Positions 1 to 10,551 are shown, numbered from the stretch's first letter. The stretch is DNA of 64,000 nt from Ancylobacter radicis (GCF_018449475.1 NZ_JAHCQH010000014.1:62001-126000); one strand, 5' to 3'. Notes: a model not told the origin generated them from the letters alone. Made by a program: numbers and translations.

Positions 1-2
1 GC

Positions 3-41
3 GATGCCTGGATCGGCGTGCGCACGCCCGGCGGCCAGTGA
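3..41 (+). CDS. C-terminal end of upstream gene, probably TolC-family outer membrane protein (partial)
   Basis: The first bases encode 12 residues and a stop (DAWIGVRTPGGQ). The gene starts before the window. A TolC-type outer membrane efflux protein commonly sits just upstream of popZ-valS in Rhizobiales, and this short tail resembles the end of such proteins as I recall them. A strong terminator follows at 101-128, which fits the end of a transcription unit. The identification rests on context and a very short peptide. Confidence 0.45.
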   Translation, partial: DAWIGVRTPGGQ

Positions 42-100
42 GCCAGGGCTGACCAGCCCGAGCCGGCGGCCAGCGCCGCTATCTCATCTGATTTTTCGCG

Positions 101-128
101 CGGGCCGGCTCATGCCGGCCCGTTTTTT
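101..128 (+). terminator. Rho-independent terminator
   Basis: A perfect 9-bp GC stem (CGGGCCGGC / GCCGGCCCG) with a TCAT loop is followed by six T residues. It lies between the tail of the upstream gene and popZ, and so would end the upstream transcript. Confidence 0.9.
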
Positions 129-265
129 CATCCACAGAGACAACCCTGTCGTGCGTGGCGCGCCGCTTGATGCGGTGCCATATTCATGAAGCGTTAACGA
201 GTGATTCGTGCCGGTCGCACGCCCTCGCTCCCGCGCCAGTTGTGTCAAAGATCGGGATCCAGCGC

Positions 266-1519
266 ATGTCAGCGAGCGCGAGGGCGAGCGAGCCATCCAT
301 GGAAGAGATTCTCGCCTCCATCCGGCGCATCATCTCGGACGAAGTGGCGAGCGGCTCGCGTGACGCATCGTCGTCCGCCGTGCCGATGCGCGCCGTCGGC
401 GACGAGCATCCGGCTTCCAGCCGACTCGGGGCTGATGCGGCAGGTTCCGCGCTTTCGCTGACGGAAGCCGAGGCCTTCGACGACGTTGCCCCGGCTCCTG
501 AGGATCAGCGAACCGCTCCCGATCTGCCTCCCTTCGTCTCGCGCGGCGGCATGAATGCAGCGCGCGCCGAGTCCTTGCGTGTAGAGACCCCGCGCGCCGA
601 GACCCCACGCGCCGAGGCGTCCCGTCCCGCCTATTCGAGCTACGCCCCGCTCGGGCGGACCCCCTCCACCGATCCTTTCGCGGCCCGCCGCCGCCCGGCC
701 GGCTCTGCGGCACTGGCCGAGGAGGCCGCGCCTCCGCTCCGCTCCGCTCGGCCCGAGCCGCTATCCGCCCCGGCGCCGCGCCCCTCGCTTGCCCGGCAGG
801 CGGCGGCCACGGCTGCGGTGCGCGCGGTTGCCGCGGCGCCCGTCGCGGTGGAAGTGGTCGATCAGGACGAACGTCTGGCGGCGGCGCTGCTCGATCTCGA
901 TCTGGTCGAGCAGGCGGTGCAGGCCGAACTGGCGATCATGTCGAACGATGCCGTGCTGGAAGCCGCTACCGCCGATTCGGACGAGACTCGGCCGATGATG
1001 GACGCAGAGCCGGCGCCGGAGGAATTCGTCGCCGATGTTCCGCCGGCTGCCTTCGTGGCGCCGCCCGCCGAGACGCCACGGCAGGAGGCCGCAACGATGG
1101 AGGTCTCCCGCCCACACGAAATCCCGTCCGTTCCGGAGAACGCCGACATGCAAGCGAAGCCTGCCCCCGTTTCGCGCTCCGCCGCCTCCGAACTGGTGGA
1201 TGAGCGTCGCCCCGAGCCCCGCGCCGAACCGCGCTTCCTCCCCTCGGCGCGCCCCACCGAGCCTGCGCACATGTCCACGCCCGCGCCTGCGGCCGATGCT
1301 GCGCCGCAGCGGCTTGTGTCCGGCTCGACCACGACCGCCGTTTCCACCGCCTTCGGCACGCTGGCGCGGACCGTGGCGTCCAATTCGCGCACGGTGGACG
1401 ATCTCGTCACCGAGGCGATCCGGCCGATGCTGAAGGAATGGCTCGACGAGAACCTGCCGGCCCTGGTCGAGCGGCTGGTGCGGGCGGAGATCGAGCGCGT
1501 GTCCCGCCAGGGGCAGTGA
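266..1519 (+). CDS. popZ: PopZ-like polar organizing protein (DUF2497)
   Basis: The 417-residue protein has the two conserved ends of the PopZ/DUF2497 family: an N-terminal helix (MEEILASIRRIISDE, residues 12-26) and a C-terminal oligomerisation region (MLKEWLDENLPALVERLV, from about 388). Between them is a long acidic, Pro/Ala-rich, low-complexity linker that includes a short repeat of ETPRAE-type units. In Caulobacter and relatives PopZ forms a matrix at the cell pole that anchors the chromosome origin and signalling proteins. I chose the ATG at 266 because the conserved N-terminal helix begins soon after it; an upstream ATG at 155 would add an unconserved leader. valS follows, as usual in this order. 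Confidence 0.88.
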   Translation: MSASARASEPSMEEILASIRRIISDEVASGSRDASSSAVPMRAVGDEHPASSRLGADAAGSALSLTEAEAFDDVAPAPEDQRTAPDLPPFVSRGGMNAARAESLRVETPRAETPRAEASRPAYSSYAPLGRTPSTDPFAARRRPAGSAALAEEAAPPLRSARPEPLSAPAPRPSLARQAAATAAVRAVAAAPVAVEVVDQDERLAAALLDLDLVEQAVQAELAIMSNDAVLEAATADSDETRPMMDAEPAPEEFVADVPPAAFVAPPAETPRQEAATMEVSRPHEIPSVPENADMQAKPAPVSRSAASELVDERRPEPRAEPRFLPSARPTEPAHMSTPAPAADAAPQRLVSGSTTTAVSTAFGTLARTVASNSRTVDDLVTEAIRPMLKEWLDENLPALVERLVRAEIERVSRQGQ

Positions 1520-1650
1520 TCCCCTCAGGCTAGGTGGGTCCGAACCGGCCCACCGGGCCCGCCATCTGAGTGACTTGGCCGTCCTGTGTTGACTTGGCGG
1601 CCCGGCTCCGCTTTCTCTCGCACCCATCGAAACGAGGTGCCGGAGCCAAA

Positions 1651-4488
1651 ATGCTCGAAAACAGGTTCGATCCCGCCGCAGTCGAAGACCGCATCTACCA
1701 GAGCTGGGTGGATGGCGAGGCGTTCAAGGCCGGACGGGCGGATCGTGTAGGCGCCGAGCCCTACTGCATCGTCATCCCGCCGCCGAACGTGACCGGCTCG
1801 CTCCATATGGGGCACGCGCTCAACAACACGCTGCAGGACATTCTCTGCCGCTTCGAGCGGATGCGCGGCAAGGACGTGCTGTGGCAGGTCGGCACCGACC
1901 ATGCCGGCATCGCCACGCAGATGGTGGTCGAGCGCCAGCTTGCCGAGCGCCAGCTTCCCGGCCGCCGCGAGATGGGCCGCGAGGCCTTCGTCGAGCGTGT
2001 CTGGACGTGGAAGGACGAGTCCGGCGGCACCATCATCAACCAGCTGAAGAAGCTCGGCGCGTCCTGCGACTGGTCGCGCGAACGCTTCACCATGGATGAG
2101 GGGTTGTCGCGCGCCGTCCTCAAGGTGTTCGTCCGCCTCTACAAGCAGGGGCTGATCTACAAGGACAAGCGGCTGGTGAACTGGGACCCCAAGTTCCAGT
2201 CGGCCATTTCCGACCTTGAGGTGATTCAGGTCGAGGTGAAGGGCCATCTCTGGCACTTCCGCTACCCCTTGGCCGACGGCGTGACCTATGACCACCCGGT
2301 CGCCTTCGATGAGGACGGCCAGCCGACCGAGTTCGAGACCCGCGACTACATCGTCGTCGCCACCACGCGCCCGGAGACGATGCTGGGCGACACGGCGGTC
2401 GCCGTGCATCCCGAGGATCCCCGCTATATCGGCCTCGTCGCCGCCGGCGCCAAGGTGCGCCTGCCGCTGGTCGGCCGGCTGATTCCCATCGTGCCGGACG
2501 AGTATTCCGATCCGACCAAGGGCACCGGCGCGGTCAAGATCACCCCGGCGCATGACTTCAACGATTTCGAGGTCGGCCGCCGCCATTCGCTGGCGATGAT
2601 CAACATCCTCGATTCCGAGGCGCGGCTGACGCTCGCCGGCAATGAGGAGTTCCTCGCCGGGGCGCTGGCGGGTGGAGAACTCGACATCGTGCTCGGCCTC
2701 GACGGCCAGAGCCGCGAGGCGGCGCGCAAGGCGGTCGTCGCGCTGATGGAGGAGCGCGGTCTCGTCGACAAGATCGAGCCGCACCTCCACATGGTGCCGC
2801 ATGGCGACCGTTCCAATGTCGTCATCGAGCCCTGGCTGACCGACCAGTGGTATGTCGACGCCCACACGCTGGCGCAGCCGGCGCTCAAGGCGGTGCGCGA
2901 GGGGCGCACGAGCTTCATCCCGAAGAACTGGGAGAAGACCTATTTCGAGTGGCTGGAGAACATCCAGCCCTGGTGCGTCTCGCGCCAGCTCTGGTGGGGC
3001 CACCAGATTCCGGCCTGGTACGGGCCGGACGGCACGGTCTTCGTCGAGGAGACGGAAGAGGAGGCGGTCGCCGCCGCGCTCGCCCATTGCGTGCAGGCGG
3101 GCATCATCACCGATGTCGAGGCGCGCGAACTGGCCGACAACCCGGAGAAGCGGGCCGCGCTCATCACCCGTGACGAGGACGTGCTCGACACCTGGTTCTC
3201 CTCCGCTCTCTGGCCCTTCTCGACGCTCGGCTGGCCGGACGAGACGGCCGAGGTGGCGCGCTATTACCCGACCTCGGTGCTGATCACCGGCTTCGACATC
3301 ATCTTCTTCTGGGTCGCCCGGATGATGATGATGGGCCTGCACTTCATGGACGGCGAGATCCCGTTCAAGGACGTCTACATCCACGCCCTCGTCCGCGACG
3401 AGAAGGGCGCCAAGATGTCGAAGTCCAAGGGCAACGTCATCGACCCGCTCGACCTCATCAACCAGTACGGTGCGGACGCGCTGCGCTTCACGCTGGCGGC
3501 GATGGCGGCGCAGGGGCGCGACATCAAGCTCGCCACCTCCCGTGTCGAGGGCTATCGCAACTTCGCGACCAAGCTCTGGAACGCGGCGCGCTTTGCCGAG
3601 ATGAATGGCTGCGGGCGTGACCCGGCCTTCGACCCCGCCAAGGTCTCCACCACGCTGAACCGCTGGATTCTCGGCGAGACGCAGAAGGCGGGCGAGGAGA
3701 TCACCGCCGCCGTCAGTGCCTACCGGTTCAACGAGGCGGCGGGCGCGGCCTACCGCTTCGTGTGGAACATCTATTGCGACTGGTATCTGGAACTCGCCAA
3801 GCCCGTCTTCATGGGCGCGGACGAGGGCTGGAAGGCCGAGACCCGCGCCACCGCCGCCTTCGTGCTCGACGAAATCCTCAAGCTGCTGCACCCCTTCATG
3901 CCCTTCCTCACGGAGGAGCTGTGGACCCGCACGGCCGAGGGCGGGGCGCCGCGCGAGGGGCTGCTGGCGCTCGCGCCGTGGTCGGTGCTGAGCAATCTTG
4001 AGGCGCCGGAGGCGGAGGCCGAGATCGGCTGGCTGATCGACCTGGTGACGGAAATCCGCTCGGTGCGGGCCGAGATGAACGTTCCCGCCGGGGCGCAGCT
4101 TCCGCTCGTGCTGGTCGGCGCGGGCGACGAGGTGCGCCGGCGCGTCGGCATCTGGAGCGACGTGCTGATGCGTCTGGCGCGCGTCTCCGCCATCAGTTTC
4201 GAGGCGGAGGCGCCGGCCGGCGCCGTGCAGATTGTGGTGCGCGGCGAGACGGCGGCGCTGCCGCTGGCCGGCGTCATCGATCTGGATGCGGAGGCCGCGC
4301 GCCTCACCAAGGAGCTTGGCAAGGCCAGCGATGACATCGCCAAGGTCGACGCCAAGCTGAACAACCGCGATTTCCTCGCCCGCGCCAAGGAAGAGGTGAT
4401 CGAGGAGCAGCGCGAGCGGCGCGATGCCGCCGAGGCCCGCGCGGCGAAGATCCGCGAGGCGCTGGCGCGTCTCGGTCGGGTGGCCTGA
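1651..4488 (+). CDS. valS: valyl-tRNA synthetase
   Basis: This 945-residue class I aminoacyl-tRNA synthetase charges tRNA-Val in the cytoplasm. The HIGH signature appears as HMGH at residues 52-55 after PPPNVTG, and the KMSKS loop is at about 588-592. The length matches the bacterial ValRS family, and a C-terminal coiled coil (about residues 880-945, rich in Lys, Glu and Arg) is visible. The ATG at 1651 starts the conserved MLENRFDP segment; an in-frame start at 1570 would add 27 unconserved residues. It lies downstream of popZ. Confidence 0.97.
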   Translation: MLENRFDPAAVEDRIYQSWVDGEAFKAGRADRVGAEPYCIVIPPPNVTGSLHMGHALNNTLQDILCRFERMRGKDVLWQVGTDHAGIATQMVVERQLAERQLPGRREMGREAFVERVWTWKDESGGTIINQLKKLGASCDWSRERFTMDEGLSRAVLKVFVRLYKQGLIYKDKRLVNWDPKFQSAISDLEVIQVEVKGHLWHFRYPLADGVTYDHPVAFDEDGQPTEFETRDYIVVATTRPETMLGDTAVAVHPEDPRYIGLVAAGAKVRLPLVGRLIPIVPDEYSDPTKGTGAVKITPAHDFNDFEVGRRHSLAMINILDSEARLTLAGNEEFLAGALAGGELDIVLGLDGQSREAARKAVVALMEERGLVDKIEPHLHMVPHGDRSNVVIEPWLTDQWYVDAHTLAQPALKAVREGRTSFIPKNWEKTYFEWLENIQPWCVSRQLWWGHQIPAWYGPDGTVFVEETEEEAVAAALAHCVQAGIITDVEARELADNPEKRAALITRDEDVLDTWFSSALWPFSTLGWPDETAEVARYYPTSVLITGFDIIFFWVARMMMMGLHFMDGEIPFKDVYIHALVRDEKGAKMSKSKGNVIDPLDLINQYGADALRFTLAAMAAQGRDIKLATSRVEGYRNFATKLWNAARFAEMNGCGRDPAFDPAKVSTTLNRWILGETQKAGEEITAAVSAYRFNEAAGAAYRFVWNIYCDWYLELAKPVFMGADEGWKAETRATAAFVLDEILKLLHPFMPFLTEELWTRTAEGGAPREGLLALAPWSVLSNLEAPEAEAEIGWLIDLVTEIRSVRAEMNVPAGAQLPLVLVGAGDEVRRRVGIWSDVLMRLARVSAISFEAEAPAGAVQIVVRGETAALPLAGVIDLDAEAARLTKELGKASDDIAKVDAKLNNRDFLARAKEEVIEEQRERRDAAEARAAKIREALARLGRVA

Positions 4489-4553
4489 AACCGGGGCAGG
4501 GCGGCGGCTGCGCGCGCCCTGCCATCACCACTATCGGGCGCGCCGGGGGGCTC

Positions 4554-5270
4554 ATGCCGTTCATCGAGAGTTTCGAGGCGGGAGATTTTCTCTCGACCTT
4601 CATCAGCCTTGCGGTGGCCTTCGCGCTCGGCACGGTGATCGGCGCCGAGCGGCAATACCGCCAGCGCACCGCCGGGCTGCGCACCAATGTGCTGGTCGCC
4701 ATCGGCGCCTGCCAGTTCGTCGACATGGCGATGCATCTGAGCGGGCCAGAAGGGGCGGTGCGTGTGGTCGCCTATGTGGTCTCCGGCATCGGCTTTCTCG
4801 GCGCCGGCGTGATCATGAAGGAGGGCGCGAATATTCGCGGCCTCAACACGGCGGCGACGCTGTGGTGCTCGGCGGCGGTCGGCGCCTGTGCCGGCGCGGA
4901 CCTGGTCGCACAGGCGATCCTGCTCACCTTGTTCGTGCTGGCCGGCAATACGATGCTGCGGCCGCTGGTGACGGTGCTGGAGCGGGCACCGCGCTCGGAG
5001 GAGGCGACAGAGGCCACCTATGGCGTCAGTGCCGTGGTGCGCGCCGACGCCGCCAGCGAATTGCAAGGCAAGCTGGCAGCCCTCCTGGAGGCCGCGCATT
5101 TCCCGATCGACGTCATAGAGCCGCAGGACCGGCCCGACGGAATGGTCGAACTCCGCGCCACGCTGGTGAATACCTCGGTTCGCATTGCCGAGCTGGACGC
5201 GATCATCATGCGCATCCGCCACATGCCGAACATCGTCTCGGCCACCTGGACCCGAAGCGCCGCCGATTGA
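4554..5270 (+). CDS. MgtC/SapB family membrane protein
   Basis: The 238-residue protein has the MgtC/SapB pattern: several hydrophobic segments over the first 150 residues, with ALGTVIGAERQ and GIGFLGAGVIM motifs, then a soluble ACT-like C-terminal domain (about 160-238). Family members are inner membrane proteins linked to growth in low magnesium and to virulence, but the molecular role of most homologues is unclear. It lies 65 bases after valS. The gap holds a GC-rich inverted repeat without a T run. Confidence 0.88.
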   Translation: MPFIESFEAGDFLSTFISLAVAFALGTVIGAERQYRQRTAGLRTNVLVAIGACQFVDMAMHLSGPEGAVRVVAYVVSGIGFLGAGVIMKEGANIRGLNTAATLWCSAAVGACAGADLVAQAILLTLFVLAGNTMLRPLVTVLERAPRSEEATEATYGVSAVVRADAASELQGKLAALLEAAHFPIDVIEPQDRPDGMVELRATLVNTSVRIAELDAIIMRIRHMPNIVSATWTRSAAD

Positions 5271-5282
5271 GGGCGCGGGCGT

Positions 5283-5693
5283 TTAGTTGGCGGGCGGCAC
5301 CGGACAGGATGTGTCGCCTTCCCGGCAGGCAAGCAGGGGGGCAAGCCCGGCGACCCGCTGCGTTGTCATCTCTGCCAGACACAATGCGAGGGCCATCGGA
5401 TAGAGGCTGCCGCCCACGGTCCCCGAGGCGCGAAACGCGCACTCGGCGTCGCGGAAGGCGATCCACGCCTTTTGCGCCTTGACGAGGCCCGCCCTGGTGG
5501 CCGCGTCCGGTCCGATGCGGGCGACGATCTTGCCATAGACGGCATTGAGTTCCGCATCCGCCTTTTTGTACGCGGCGCCGGCACATTCATCGAGCCCCAT
5601 CTGGGTCGCGTCGGTACAATCCTGCGCGAGCGCGACGGTAGGGGCGAGGCCGGACAGGCTGAGCAGGGCGGCGGCGAACCAGAAACGGCGCAT
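5283..5693 (-). CDS. LprI/DUF1311 family secreted protein
   Basis: The 136-residue product begins with a clear signal peptide (about residues 1-23, ending ALA-QD). The mature part has a conserved set of cysteines and the KAQKAWIAFRDAEC segment typical of DUF1311 (lysozyme-inhibitor LprI family). It is probably a small periplasmic protein stabilised by disulfides. It converges on the MgtC-like gene, only 12 bases away, and its upstream side faces ilvD. Inhibition of lysozyme is known only for some members, so the role here is not certain. Confidence 0.85.
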   Translation of the reverse strand: MRRFWFAAALLSLSGLAPTVALAQDCTDATQMGLDECAGAAYKKADAELNAVYGKIVARIGPDAATRAGLVKAQKAWIAFRDAECAFRASGTVGGSLYPMALALCLAEMTTQRVAGLAPLLACREGDTSCPVPPAN

Positions 5694-5938
5694 CTGGATA
5701 TATCCCTTATTTTTCCGTGTATTAAACGAGATTTTCGAAGTTCACGGCGCACCCGGTCGCGGGCCGGGACGGTTCTAAAGACGTGTCGCGACGGCAACAG
5801 TGTCACGCATTCGCAACCATAACCGGAACCGAAGCCGCCGATGCCGTGAAGCCGCCACAAACCGGCACGAAATCCGACGGATAGACGGGGGAGAGTAGTG
5901 TCCGATAAGCCCTCGTCTGCCGGGATGCGCATAAGAAA

Positions 5939-7666
5939 ATGGACGTCAGGACCATCATCGACAAGCGGAACCTGCCGAGCCGGCATGTGACGGAGGGCCC
6001 GTCCCGCGCTCCGCACCGGTCCTATCTCTACGCGATGGGCCTGACCCGCGAGCAGATTCACCAGCCGCTGGTCGGCGTGGCCTCCTGCTGGAACGAGGCG
6101 GCGCCCTGCAACATCTCGCTGATGCGCCAGGCGCAGGCGGTGAAGAAGGGCGTGTCTGCTGCCGCCGGCACGCCGCGCGAATTCTGCACCATCACCGTCA
6201 CCGACGGCATCGCCATGGGCCATGAGGGCATGAAGGCCTCGCTGGCCTCGCGCGAGGTGATCGCCGACAGTGTCGAGCTCACCATTCGCGGCCATGCCTA
6301 TGACGCGCTGGTCGGCCTCGCCGGCTGCGACAAGTCGCTGCCGGGCATGATGATGGCGATGCTGCGCCTCAACGTGCCGTCGATCTTCATCTATGGCGGT
6401 TCCATCCTGCCGGGCTCCTTCCGTGGCCAGCCGGTGACCGTGCAGGACATGTTCGAGGCCGTCGGCAAGCACTCGGTCGGGCTGATGTCCGACGATGATC
6501 TCGACGAACTGGAGCAGGTCGCCTGTCCCTCGGCCGGGGCCTGCGGCGCCCAATTCACCGCCAACACCATGGCGACCGTGTCCGAGGCGATCGGCCTCGC
6601 GCTGCCCTATTCGGCCGGTGCGCCGGCGCCGTATGAAATCCGCGACCGGTTCTGCATGGCGGCGGGCGAGCAGATCATGGATCTCATCGCCCGCAACATC
6701 CGCCCGCGCGACATCGTCACGCTGAAGGCGCTGGAGAATGCCGCGACCGTGGTCGCCGCCTCGGGCGGTTCGACCAATGCCGCTCTGCATCTGCCGGCCA
6801 TGGCGCATGAGGCCGGCATCAAGTTCGACCTGTTCGACGTCGCCGAGATCTTCAAGCGCACGCCCTACATCGCCGATCTCAAGCCCGGCGGGCGTTATGT
6901 CGCCAAGGACATGTTCGAGGCGGGCGGCATTCCGCTGCTGATGAAGACCCTGCTGGAGCATGGCTTCCTGCATGGCGACTGCCTGACCGTGACCGGCCGC
7001 ACCATTGCCGAGAACCTCGCCTCGGTGAAATGGAACCCGCATCAGGACGTGGTGCGCCCCGCCAATGATCCCATCACCGTCACCGGCGGCGTGGTCGGCC
7101 TCAAGGGCAACCTCGCCACCGACGGCGCCATCGTGAAGGTGGCGGGCCTCAAGAACCTGAAGTTTTCCGGCCCGGCCCGCTGCTTCGACGGCGAGGAAGC
7201 CTGTTTCGAGGCGGTGACCCAGCGCGCCTATCAGGATGGCGACGTGCTGGTTATCCGCTATGAGGGGCCGAAGGGCGGTCCCGGCATGCGGGAAATGCTG
7301 TCCACCACCGCCGCGCTCTATGGTCAGGGCGCCGGCGACAAGGTGGCGCTGATCACCGATGGTCGTTTCTCCGGCGCCACGCGCGGCTTCTGCATCGGCC
7401 ATGTCGGGCCGGAGGCGGCGGTCGGCGGGCCGATCGGGCTGATCCGCGACGGCGACATCATCACCATCGACGCTATCGAGGGCACGCTGGACGTGGCGCT
7501 CTCGGACGAGGAACTCACCGCCCGCAAGGCGCAGTGGAAGCCCCGTCCGTCGCCCGTCGGCTCGGGGGCCATCTGGAAGTTCGCGCAGGCCGTGGGCCCC
7601 GCCCGTGACGGGGCGGTCACCCATCCCGGCGGCGCGGCAGAGACATCGTGCTATGCAGATATCTGA
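5939..7666 (+). CDS. ilvD: dihydroxy-acid dehydratase
   Basis: This 575-residue iron-sulfur enzyme converts 2,3-dihydroxy-3-methylbutanoate and its pentanoate analogue to the keto acids that precede valine, leucine and isoleucine. The conserved cysteines are visible: C50 in [11 protein letters not shown], one in AGCDKSLPG near residue 128, and one in [16 protein letters not shown] near 200. The length matches the family. No good ribosome binding site precedes the ATG, but [20 protein letters not shown] is the usual N-terminus. The gene stands alone; the 245 bases upstream hold the divergent promoter region. Confidence 0.96.
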   Translation: MDVRTIIDKRNLPSRHVTEGPSRAPHRSYLYAMGLTREQIHQPLVGVASCWNEAAPCNISLMRQAQAVKKGVSAAAGTPREFCTITVTDGIAMGHEGMKASLASREVIADSVELTIRGHAYDALVGLAGCDKSLPGMMMAMLRLNVPSIFIYGGSILPGSFRGQPVTVQDMFEAVGKHSVGLMSDDDLDELEQVACPSAGACGAQFTANTMATVSEAIGLALPYSAGAPAPYEIRDRFCMAAGEQIMDLIARNIRPRDIVTLKALENAATVVAASGGSTNAALHLPAMAHEAGIKFDLFDVAEIFKRTPYIADLKPGGRYVAKDMFEAGGIPLLMKTLLEHGFLHGDCLTVTGRTIAENLASVKWNPHQDVVRPANDPITVTGGVVGLKGNLATDGAIVKVAGLKNLKFSGPARCFDGEEACFEAVTQRAYQDGDVLVIRYEGPKGGPGMREMLSTTAALYGQGAGDKVALITDGRFSGATRGFCIGHVGPEAAVGGPIGLIRDGDIITIDAIEGTLDVALSDEELTARKAQWKPRPSPVGSGAIWKFAQAVGPARDGAVTHPGGAAETSCYADI

Positions 7667-8516
7667 GCGCCCATCCCTTTTCGCCCTTGGGGGCCTTGTG
7701 CTGGCCGGCGCCCTGATGGCGCTTGCGCCCGCGCCCGCGCGCGCTTTTGATGGCTCTCCCGACACGGCCTCGGCCGCGCCGGCGCTGCCGAAAGGTGTGA
7801 CGCCCGGCGCCGGCGTCCGCCCGCTTGAGGAAGTCGTGCGCTTCGGGGCGCAGGCGCTGCGCTCGGGCGACATGGAGAAGGGCATCGATTCCCTGCGCTA
7901 CGCCGCCGATCAGGGCCATGCCGGCGCGCAGTGGAAGCTCGGGCGCATGTATGCCGAGGGCGAGGGCGTCGAGCGCAACGACATCAAGGCGTTCGAGTAT
8001 TTCACCCAGATCGCCAACATGCATGCCGACGACAATCCGTCGGCCCCGCAGGCGCGTTTCGTGGCTGACGCGTTCGTCGCGCTCGGCGGCTATTATCTGG
8101 TCGGCATCCCCAACAAGGTGCGTCGCGACGCCACCCGCGCGCGGGACATGTTCGCCTATGCGGCCTCCTATTTCGGCGATCCCGACGCGCAGTATCACCT
8201 CGCCCGGCTCTATATCGACGGCGACGGGGTCGACCGTGATCCGCGCTTTGCCGCGCGCTGGCTCGGCCTTGCCGCTCACAAGGGGCAGTATCAGGCGCAG
8301 GCGGCGCTGGGCGGCCTGCTGTTCCGGGGGGATGACGGCATTCCCCGGCAGGGCGCGCGCGGCCTGATGTGGCTGACGCTGGCCCGCGATGCGGCGGCGG
8401 GCCCCGAGGACAAATGGGTGGTCGACCTCTATGAGGAAGCGTTCACCACGGCGAGCTCGGACGAGCGGGCCATGGCGCTGGTCTATCTCGAACAATATAT
8501 GAAGACCAGCCGCTGA
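7653..8516 (+). CDS. exoR: ExoR-like periplasmic Sel1-repeat protein
   Basis: The 287-residue protein has a signal peptide (about 1-32, ending APARA) followed by Sel1-like tetratricopeptide repeats, for example HAGAQWKLGRMYAEGEGV and DAQYHLARLYIDGDGV. In Sinorhizobium, ExoR binds the sensor ExoS in the periplasm and holds back ExoS-ChvI signalling, which controls exopolysaccharide, motility and acid responses. The assignment rests on the repeats, the length (ExoR is about 270 residues) and the neighbouring xth, which is typical for exoR in Rhizobiales. No exoS or chvI is seen in the window. It converges on xth. Confidence 0.78.
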   Translation: MQISERPSLFALGGLVLAGALMALAPAPARAFDGSPDTASAAPALPKGVTPGAGVRPLEEVVRFGAQALRSGDMEKGIDSLRYAADQGHAGAQWKLGRMYAEGEGVERNDIKAFEYFTQIANMHADDNPSAPQARFVADAFVALGGYYLVGIPNKVRRDATRARDMFAYAASYFGDPDAQYHLARLYIDGDGVDRDPRFAARWLGLAAHKGQYQAQAALGGLLFRGDDGIPRQGARGLMWLTLARDAAAGPEDKWVVDLYEEAFTTASSDERAMALVYLEQYMKTSR

Positions 8517-8531
8517 GGCGGCATCGCTCTC

Positions 8532-8574
8532 CATCCCGGCAACGTCCCGGCTCGGCCTGCCGACGTCCGGGATG
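8532..8574. repeat. Imperfect palindrome between convergent exoR and xth
   Basis: The arms CATCCCGG and CCGGGATG, with inner ACGTC/GACGT pairing and a two-base bulge, form a long stem between two convergent genes. The sequence type (CATCCCGG...CCGGGATGACG) resembles the dispersed REP-like palindromes common in alphaproteobacteria. It may help end both transcripts, though it lacks a T run. Confidence 0.55.
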
Positions 8575-8594
8575 ACGCTATCGGCGCGCGGCTC

Positions 8595-9383
8595 CTACAC
8601 GCCGACGGCCAGATCCGCCCAGACCGGCACATGGTCGGAGGGCTTCTCCCAGCCGCGCACATGCTTGTCGATGCCCACCGCCTTCAGCCGGTCGGCCGCC
8701 TGCGGCGAAAGCAGGAGATGGTCGATCAGGATACCGTTGTTCCGCTGCCAGGCGCCGGCCTGATAATCCCAGAAGCTGTAGAGACCCGCCTCGTCGGTCG
8801 AGGCGCGCAGCGCGTTGGTCAGGCCGAGATTGAGCAGTTCGCGGAAGGCGGCGCGGGTCTGCGGCAGAAACAGCGCGTCATTCACCCAGGCCTGCGGGTT
8901 GGCCGCGTCCTCGGCTTCGGGGATGACATTGTAGTCGCCGCACACGACAAGCGGCTCCTCAAGGGTGAGGCGCGCGGCGACATGGTCCTTCAGCCGGGCC
9001 ATCCAGCCGAGCTTGTAGGGATATTTCTCCGTCCCGACCGGATTGCCATTGGGCAGATAGATTCCGCAAACCCGCACCGCGCCTTCGGGCGCCGAGACGA
9101 CCACCTCGATGAAACGGGACTGCACGTCCTCATCGTCTCCCGGAAGGCCGGTCGTCACCTCGTCGAAGGGCAGGCGGGAGAGCACGGCGACGCCGTTGAA
9201 CCCCTTCTGGCCGTGCACCGCGACATTGTAGCCGGCCGCCTCGAAGGCCTCGCGCGGAAACTGCTCGTCCTGGCACTTGATCTCCTGAAGACAGACAATG
9301 TCGGGCTGGCGTTCCTTCAGCCAGGCCAGCGTATTGTCCAGCCGCAGGCGGACGGAATTGACGTTCCAGGTGGCGATGCGCAT
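8595..9383 (-). CDS. xth: exodeoxyribonuclease III
   Basis: The 262-residue protein belongs to the EEP nuclease family and acts as an AP endonuclease / 3'-5' exonuclease in base excision repair. Motifs seen include MRIATWNVNSVR at the start, CLQEIKCQ (metal-binding Glu), GFNGVAVLSR, GDYNVIPEAEDAANP and the C-terminal SDHVPVWADL with the catalytic Asp-His. The length is typical for XthA. It converges on exoR, as in many Rhizobiales. Confidence 0.95.
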   Translation of the reverse strand: MRIATWNVNSVRLRLDNTLAWLKERQPDIVCLQEIKCQDEQFPREAFEAAGYNVAVHGQKGFNGVAVLSRLPFDEVTTGLPGDDEDVQSRFIEVVVSAPEGAVRVCGIYLPNGNPVGTEKYPYKLGWMARLKDHVAARLTLEEPLVVCGDYNVIPEAEDAANPQAWVNDALFLPQTRAAFRELLNLGLTNALRASTDEAGLYSFWDYQAGAWQRNNGILIDHLLLSPQAADRLKAVGIDKHVRGWEKPSDHVPVWADLAVGV

Positions 9384-9421
9384 CGGGAGCCTGCGGAAAT
9401 AAGGTGAATCGGAGCGCGAGC

Positions 9422-10174
9422 TTACAGCACCGGCAGCAGCCGGCGCACGATCAGCGCCGAGGACAGCGCCACCTCGTCGACGAACTGGCGGAAATCGAAA
9501 TGCGATTCATTGCCGGCAAGATCCGACAGGGCGCGGATAACCAGCCACGGCACGCCAAAGGCGGCGCAGGCCTGCGCCATGGCGGCGCCTTCCATTTCCA
9601 CCGCCAGCCCGCCCAGCTCCTCGTACAGGCGCCGGCGTAGGCTCTCGCTGTTGACGAACTGATCGCCGGTCAGCACCCGCCCGAAATGCAGGCGCGGCGG
9701 ACGGTCGGGATCGCCGGCGGAGAGCGGCGAGAGCGCCATGTCGGCCAGGACGGCGCGCACGCGTGCCATCAGCGCCTCATCCGCGCTGTGCCCGAGCCCT
9801 TCATATGCGCTGAAGAAGGGCAGGTATCCCGCCTGATAGACGGTGAAGCCCTGTTCCGACGTATAGCCGGCATCGTGCTGGATCACGTGGTCCGCGATCA
9901 CCACATCGCCAATCGCCAGCGCCGGGTCGAGGCCGCCGGCAATGCCGGAAAACATGACGAGCCGGCAGCCGAAACGCTCGATCAGCAGCGTCGCGGCGAT
10001 GGCGGCGTTGACCTTGCCCATGCCGGCCCGCGCCAGCACCACCGGCTGGCCGTCGAGCCGGCCGGCATGAAAGCGCATCCCCGCCGCCTCGGAGAGGGTG
10101 GCGGCGGTCAGATTATCGGCCAGATAAGCAAGTTCCTGCGGAATGGCGCAGAGCACGCCGACCGGACGCATCAC
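9422..10174 (-). CDS. mtnN: 5'-methylthioadenosine/S-adenosylhomocysteine nucleosidase
   Basis: The 250-residue protein is a PNP/UDP phosphorylase-family nucleosidase that removes adenine from methylthioadenosine and S-adenosylhomocysteine. Supporting segments are GVLCAIPQELAYL at the start, MGKVNAAIAATLL, MFSGIAGGLDPALAIGDVV and the C-terminal VEMEGAAMAQAC with ALSDLAGN, which contain the nucleoside-binding Met-Glu and catalytic Asp. Its start overlaps the stop of erpA by four bases, so the two are probably translated together. Confidence 0.9.
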   Translation of the reverse strand: MMRPVGVLCAIPQELAYLADNLTAATLSEAAGMRFHAGRLDGQPVVLARAGMGKVNAAIAATLLIERFGCRLVMFSGIAGGLDPALAIGDVVIADHVIQHDAGYTSEQGFTVYQAGYLPFFSAYEGLGHSADEALMARVRAVLADMALSPLSAGDPDRPPRLHFGRVLTGDQFVNSESLRRRLYEELGGLAVEMEGAAMAQACAAFGVPWLVIRALSDLAGNESHFDFRQFVDEVALSSALIVRRLLPVL

Positions 10175-10551
10175 AGGGCGAAGCTGGTGCCGCAGCCGCA
10201 GGAGGAGGTGGCGTGCGGATTGCTGATGCGGAAGGAGGCGCCGATCAGGTCATCGACAAAGTCGAGCTGGGAACCCGACATGTAGTCGAGCGAGACGGGG
10301 TCGATGACCACGCGGGCGTCGCCCTGCGCGATCAGTATGTCGTCCGCCTCGCGCTCGCGCGTCACGTCGAACTTGTACTGGAAGCCGGAGCAGCCGCCGC
10401 CCTCCACGCTCACGCGCAGCATGGCGTCGTCCGCCTCGCCCTTCAGGATCTCGCCGATGCGTCGCGCGGCACTGGCCGTGACGCCGAGGCTCGGGGCGGA
10501 AAGGGGGGCGGGCTCGGGAGAAGCTTCCGGCATCAGGGGGCTTGCGCTCAT
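10171..10551 (-). CDS. erpA: Iron-sulfur cluster insertion protein ErpA (HesB/IscA family)
   Basis: The 126-residue A-type iron-sulfur carrier has the three conserved cysteines: one in EGGGCSGFQY and two in the C-terminal SSCGCGTSF. It hands Fe-S clusters to target enzymes. The ATG at 10551 gives a normal family length; longer reading upstream runs into the divergent dgt gene. It overlaps mtnN by four bases and is divergent from dgt, with about 90 bases between them for both promoters. Confidence 0.93.
   Translation of the reverse strand: MSASPLMPEASPEPAPLSAPSLGVTASAARRIGEILKGEADDAMLRVSVEGGGCSGFQYKFDVTREREADDILIAQGDARVVIDPVSLDYMSGSQLDFVDDLIGASFRISNPHATSSCGCGTSFAL

Noticed and set aside
1525-3891. 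Very long minus-strand open frame opposite valS; similar long frames opposite ilvD, argS and serS
   Set aside because: High third-position GC removes stop codons from the opposite strand; no family motifs, and the plus-strand genes are certain.
4495-4523. GC-rich inverted repeat after valS
   Set aside because: Stem GGCAGGGC/GCCCTGCC lacks a T run and the next gene is on the same strand; not called as a terminator.
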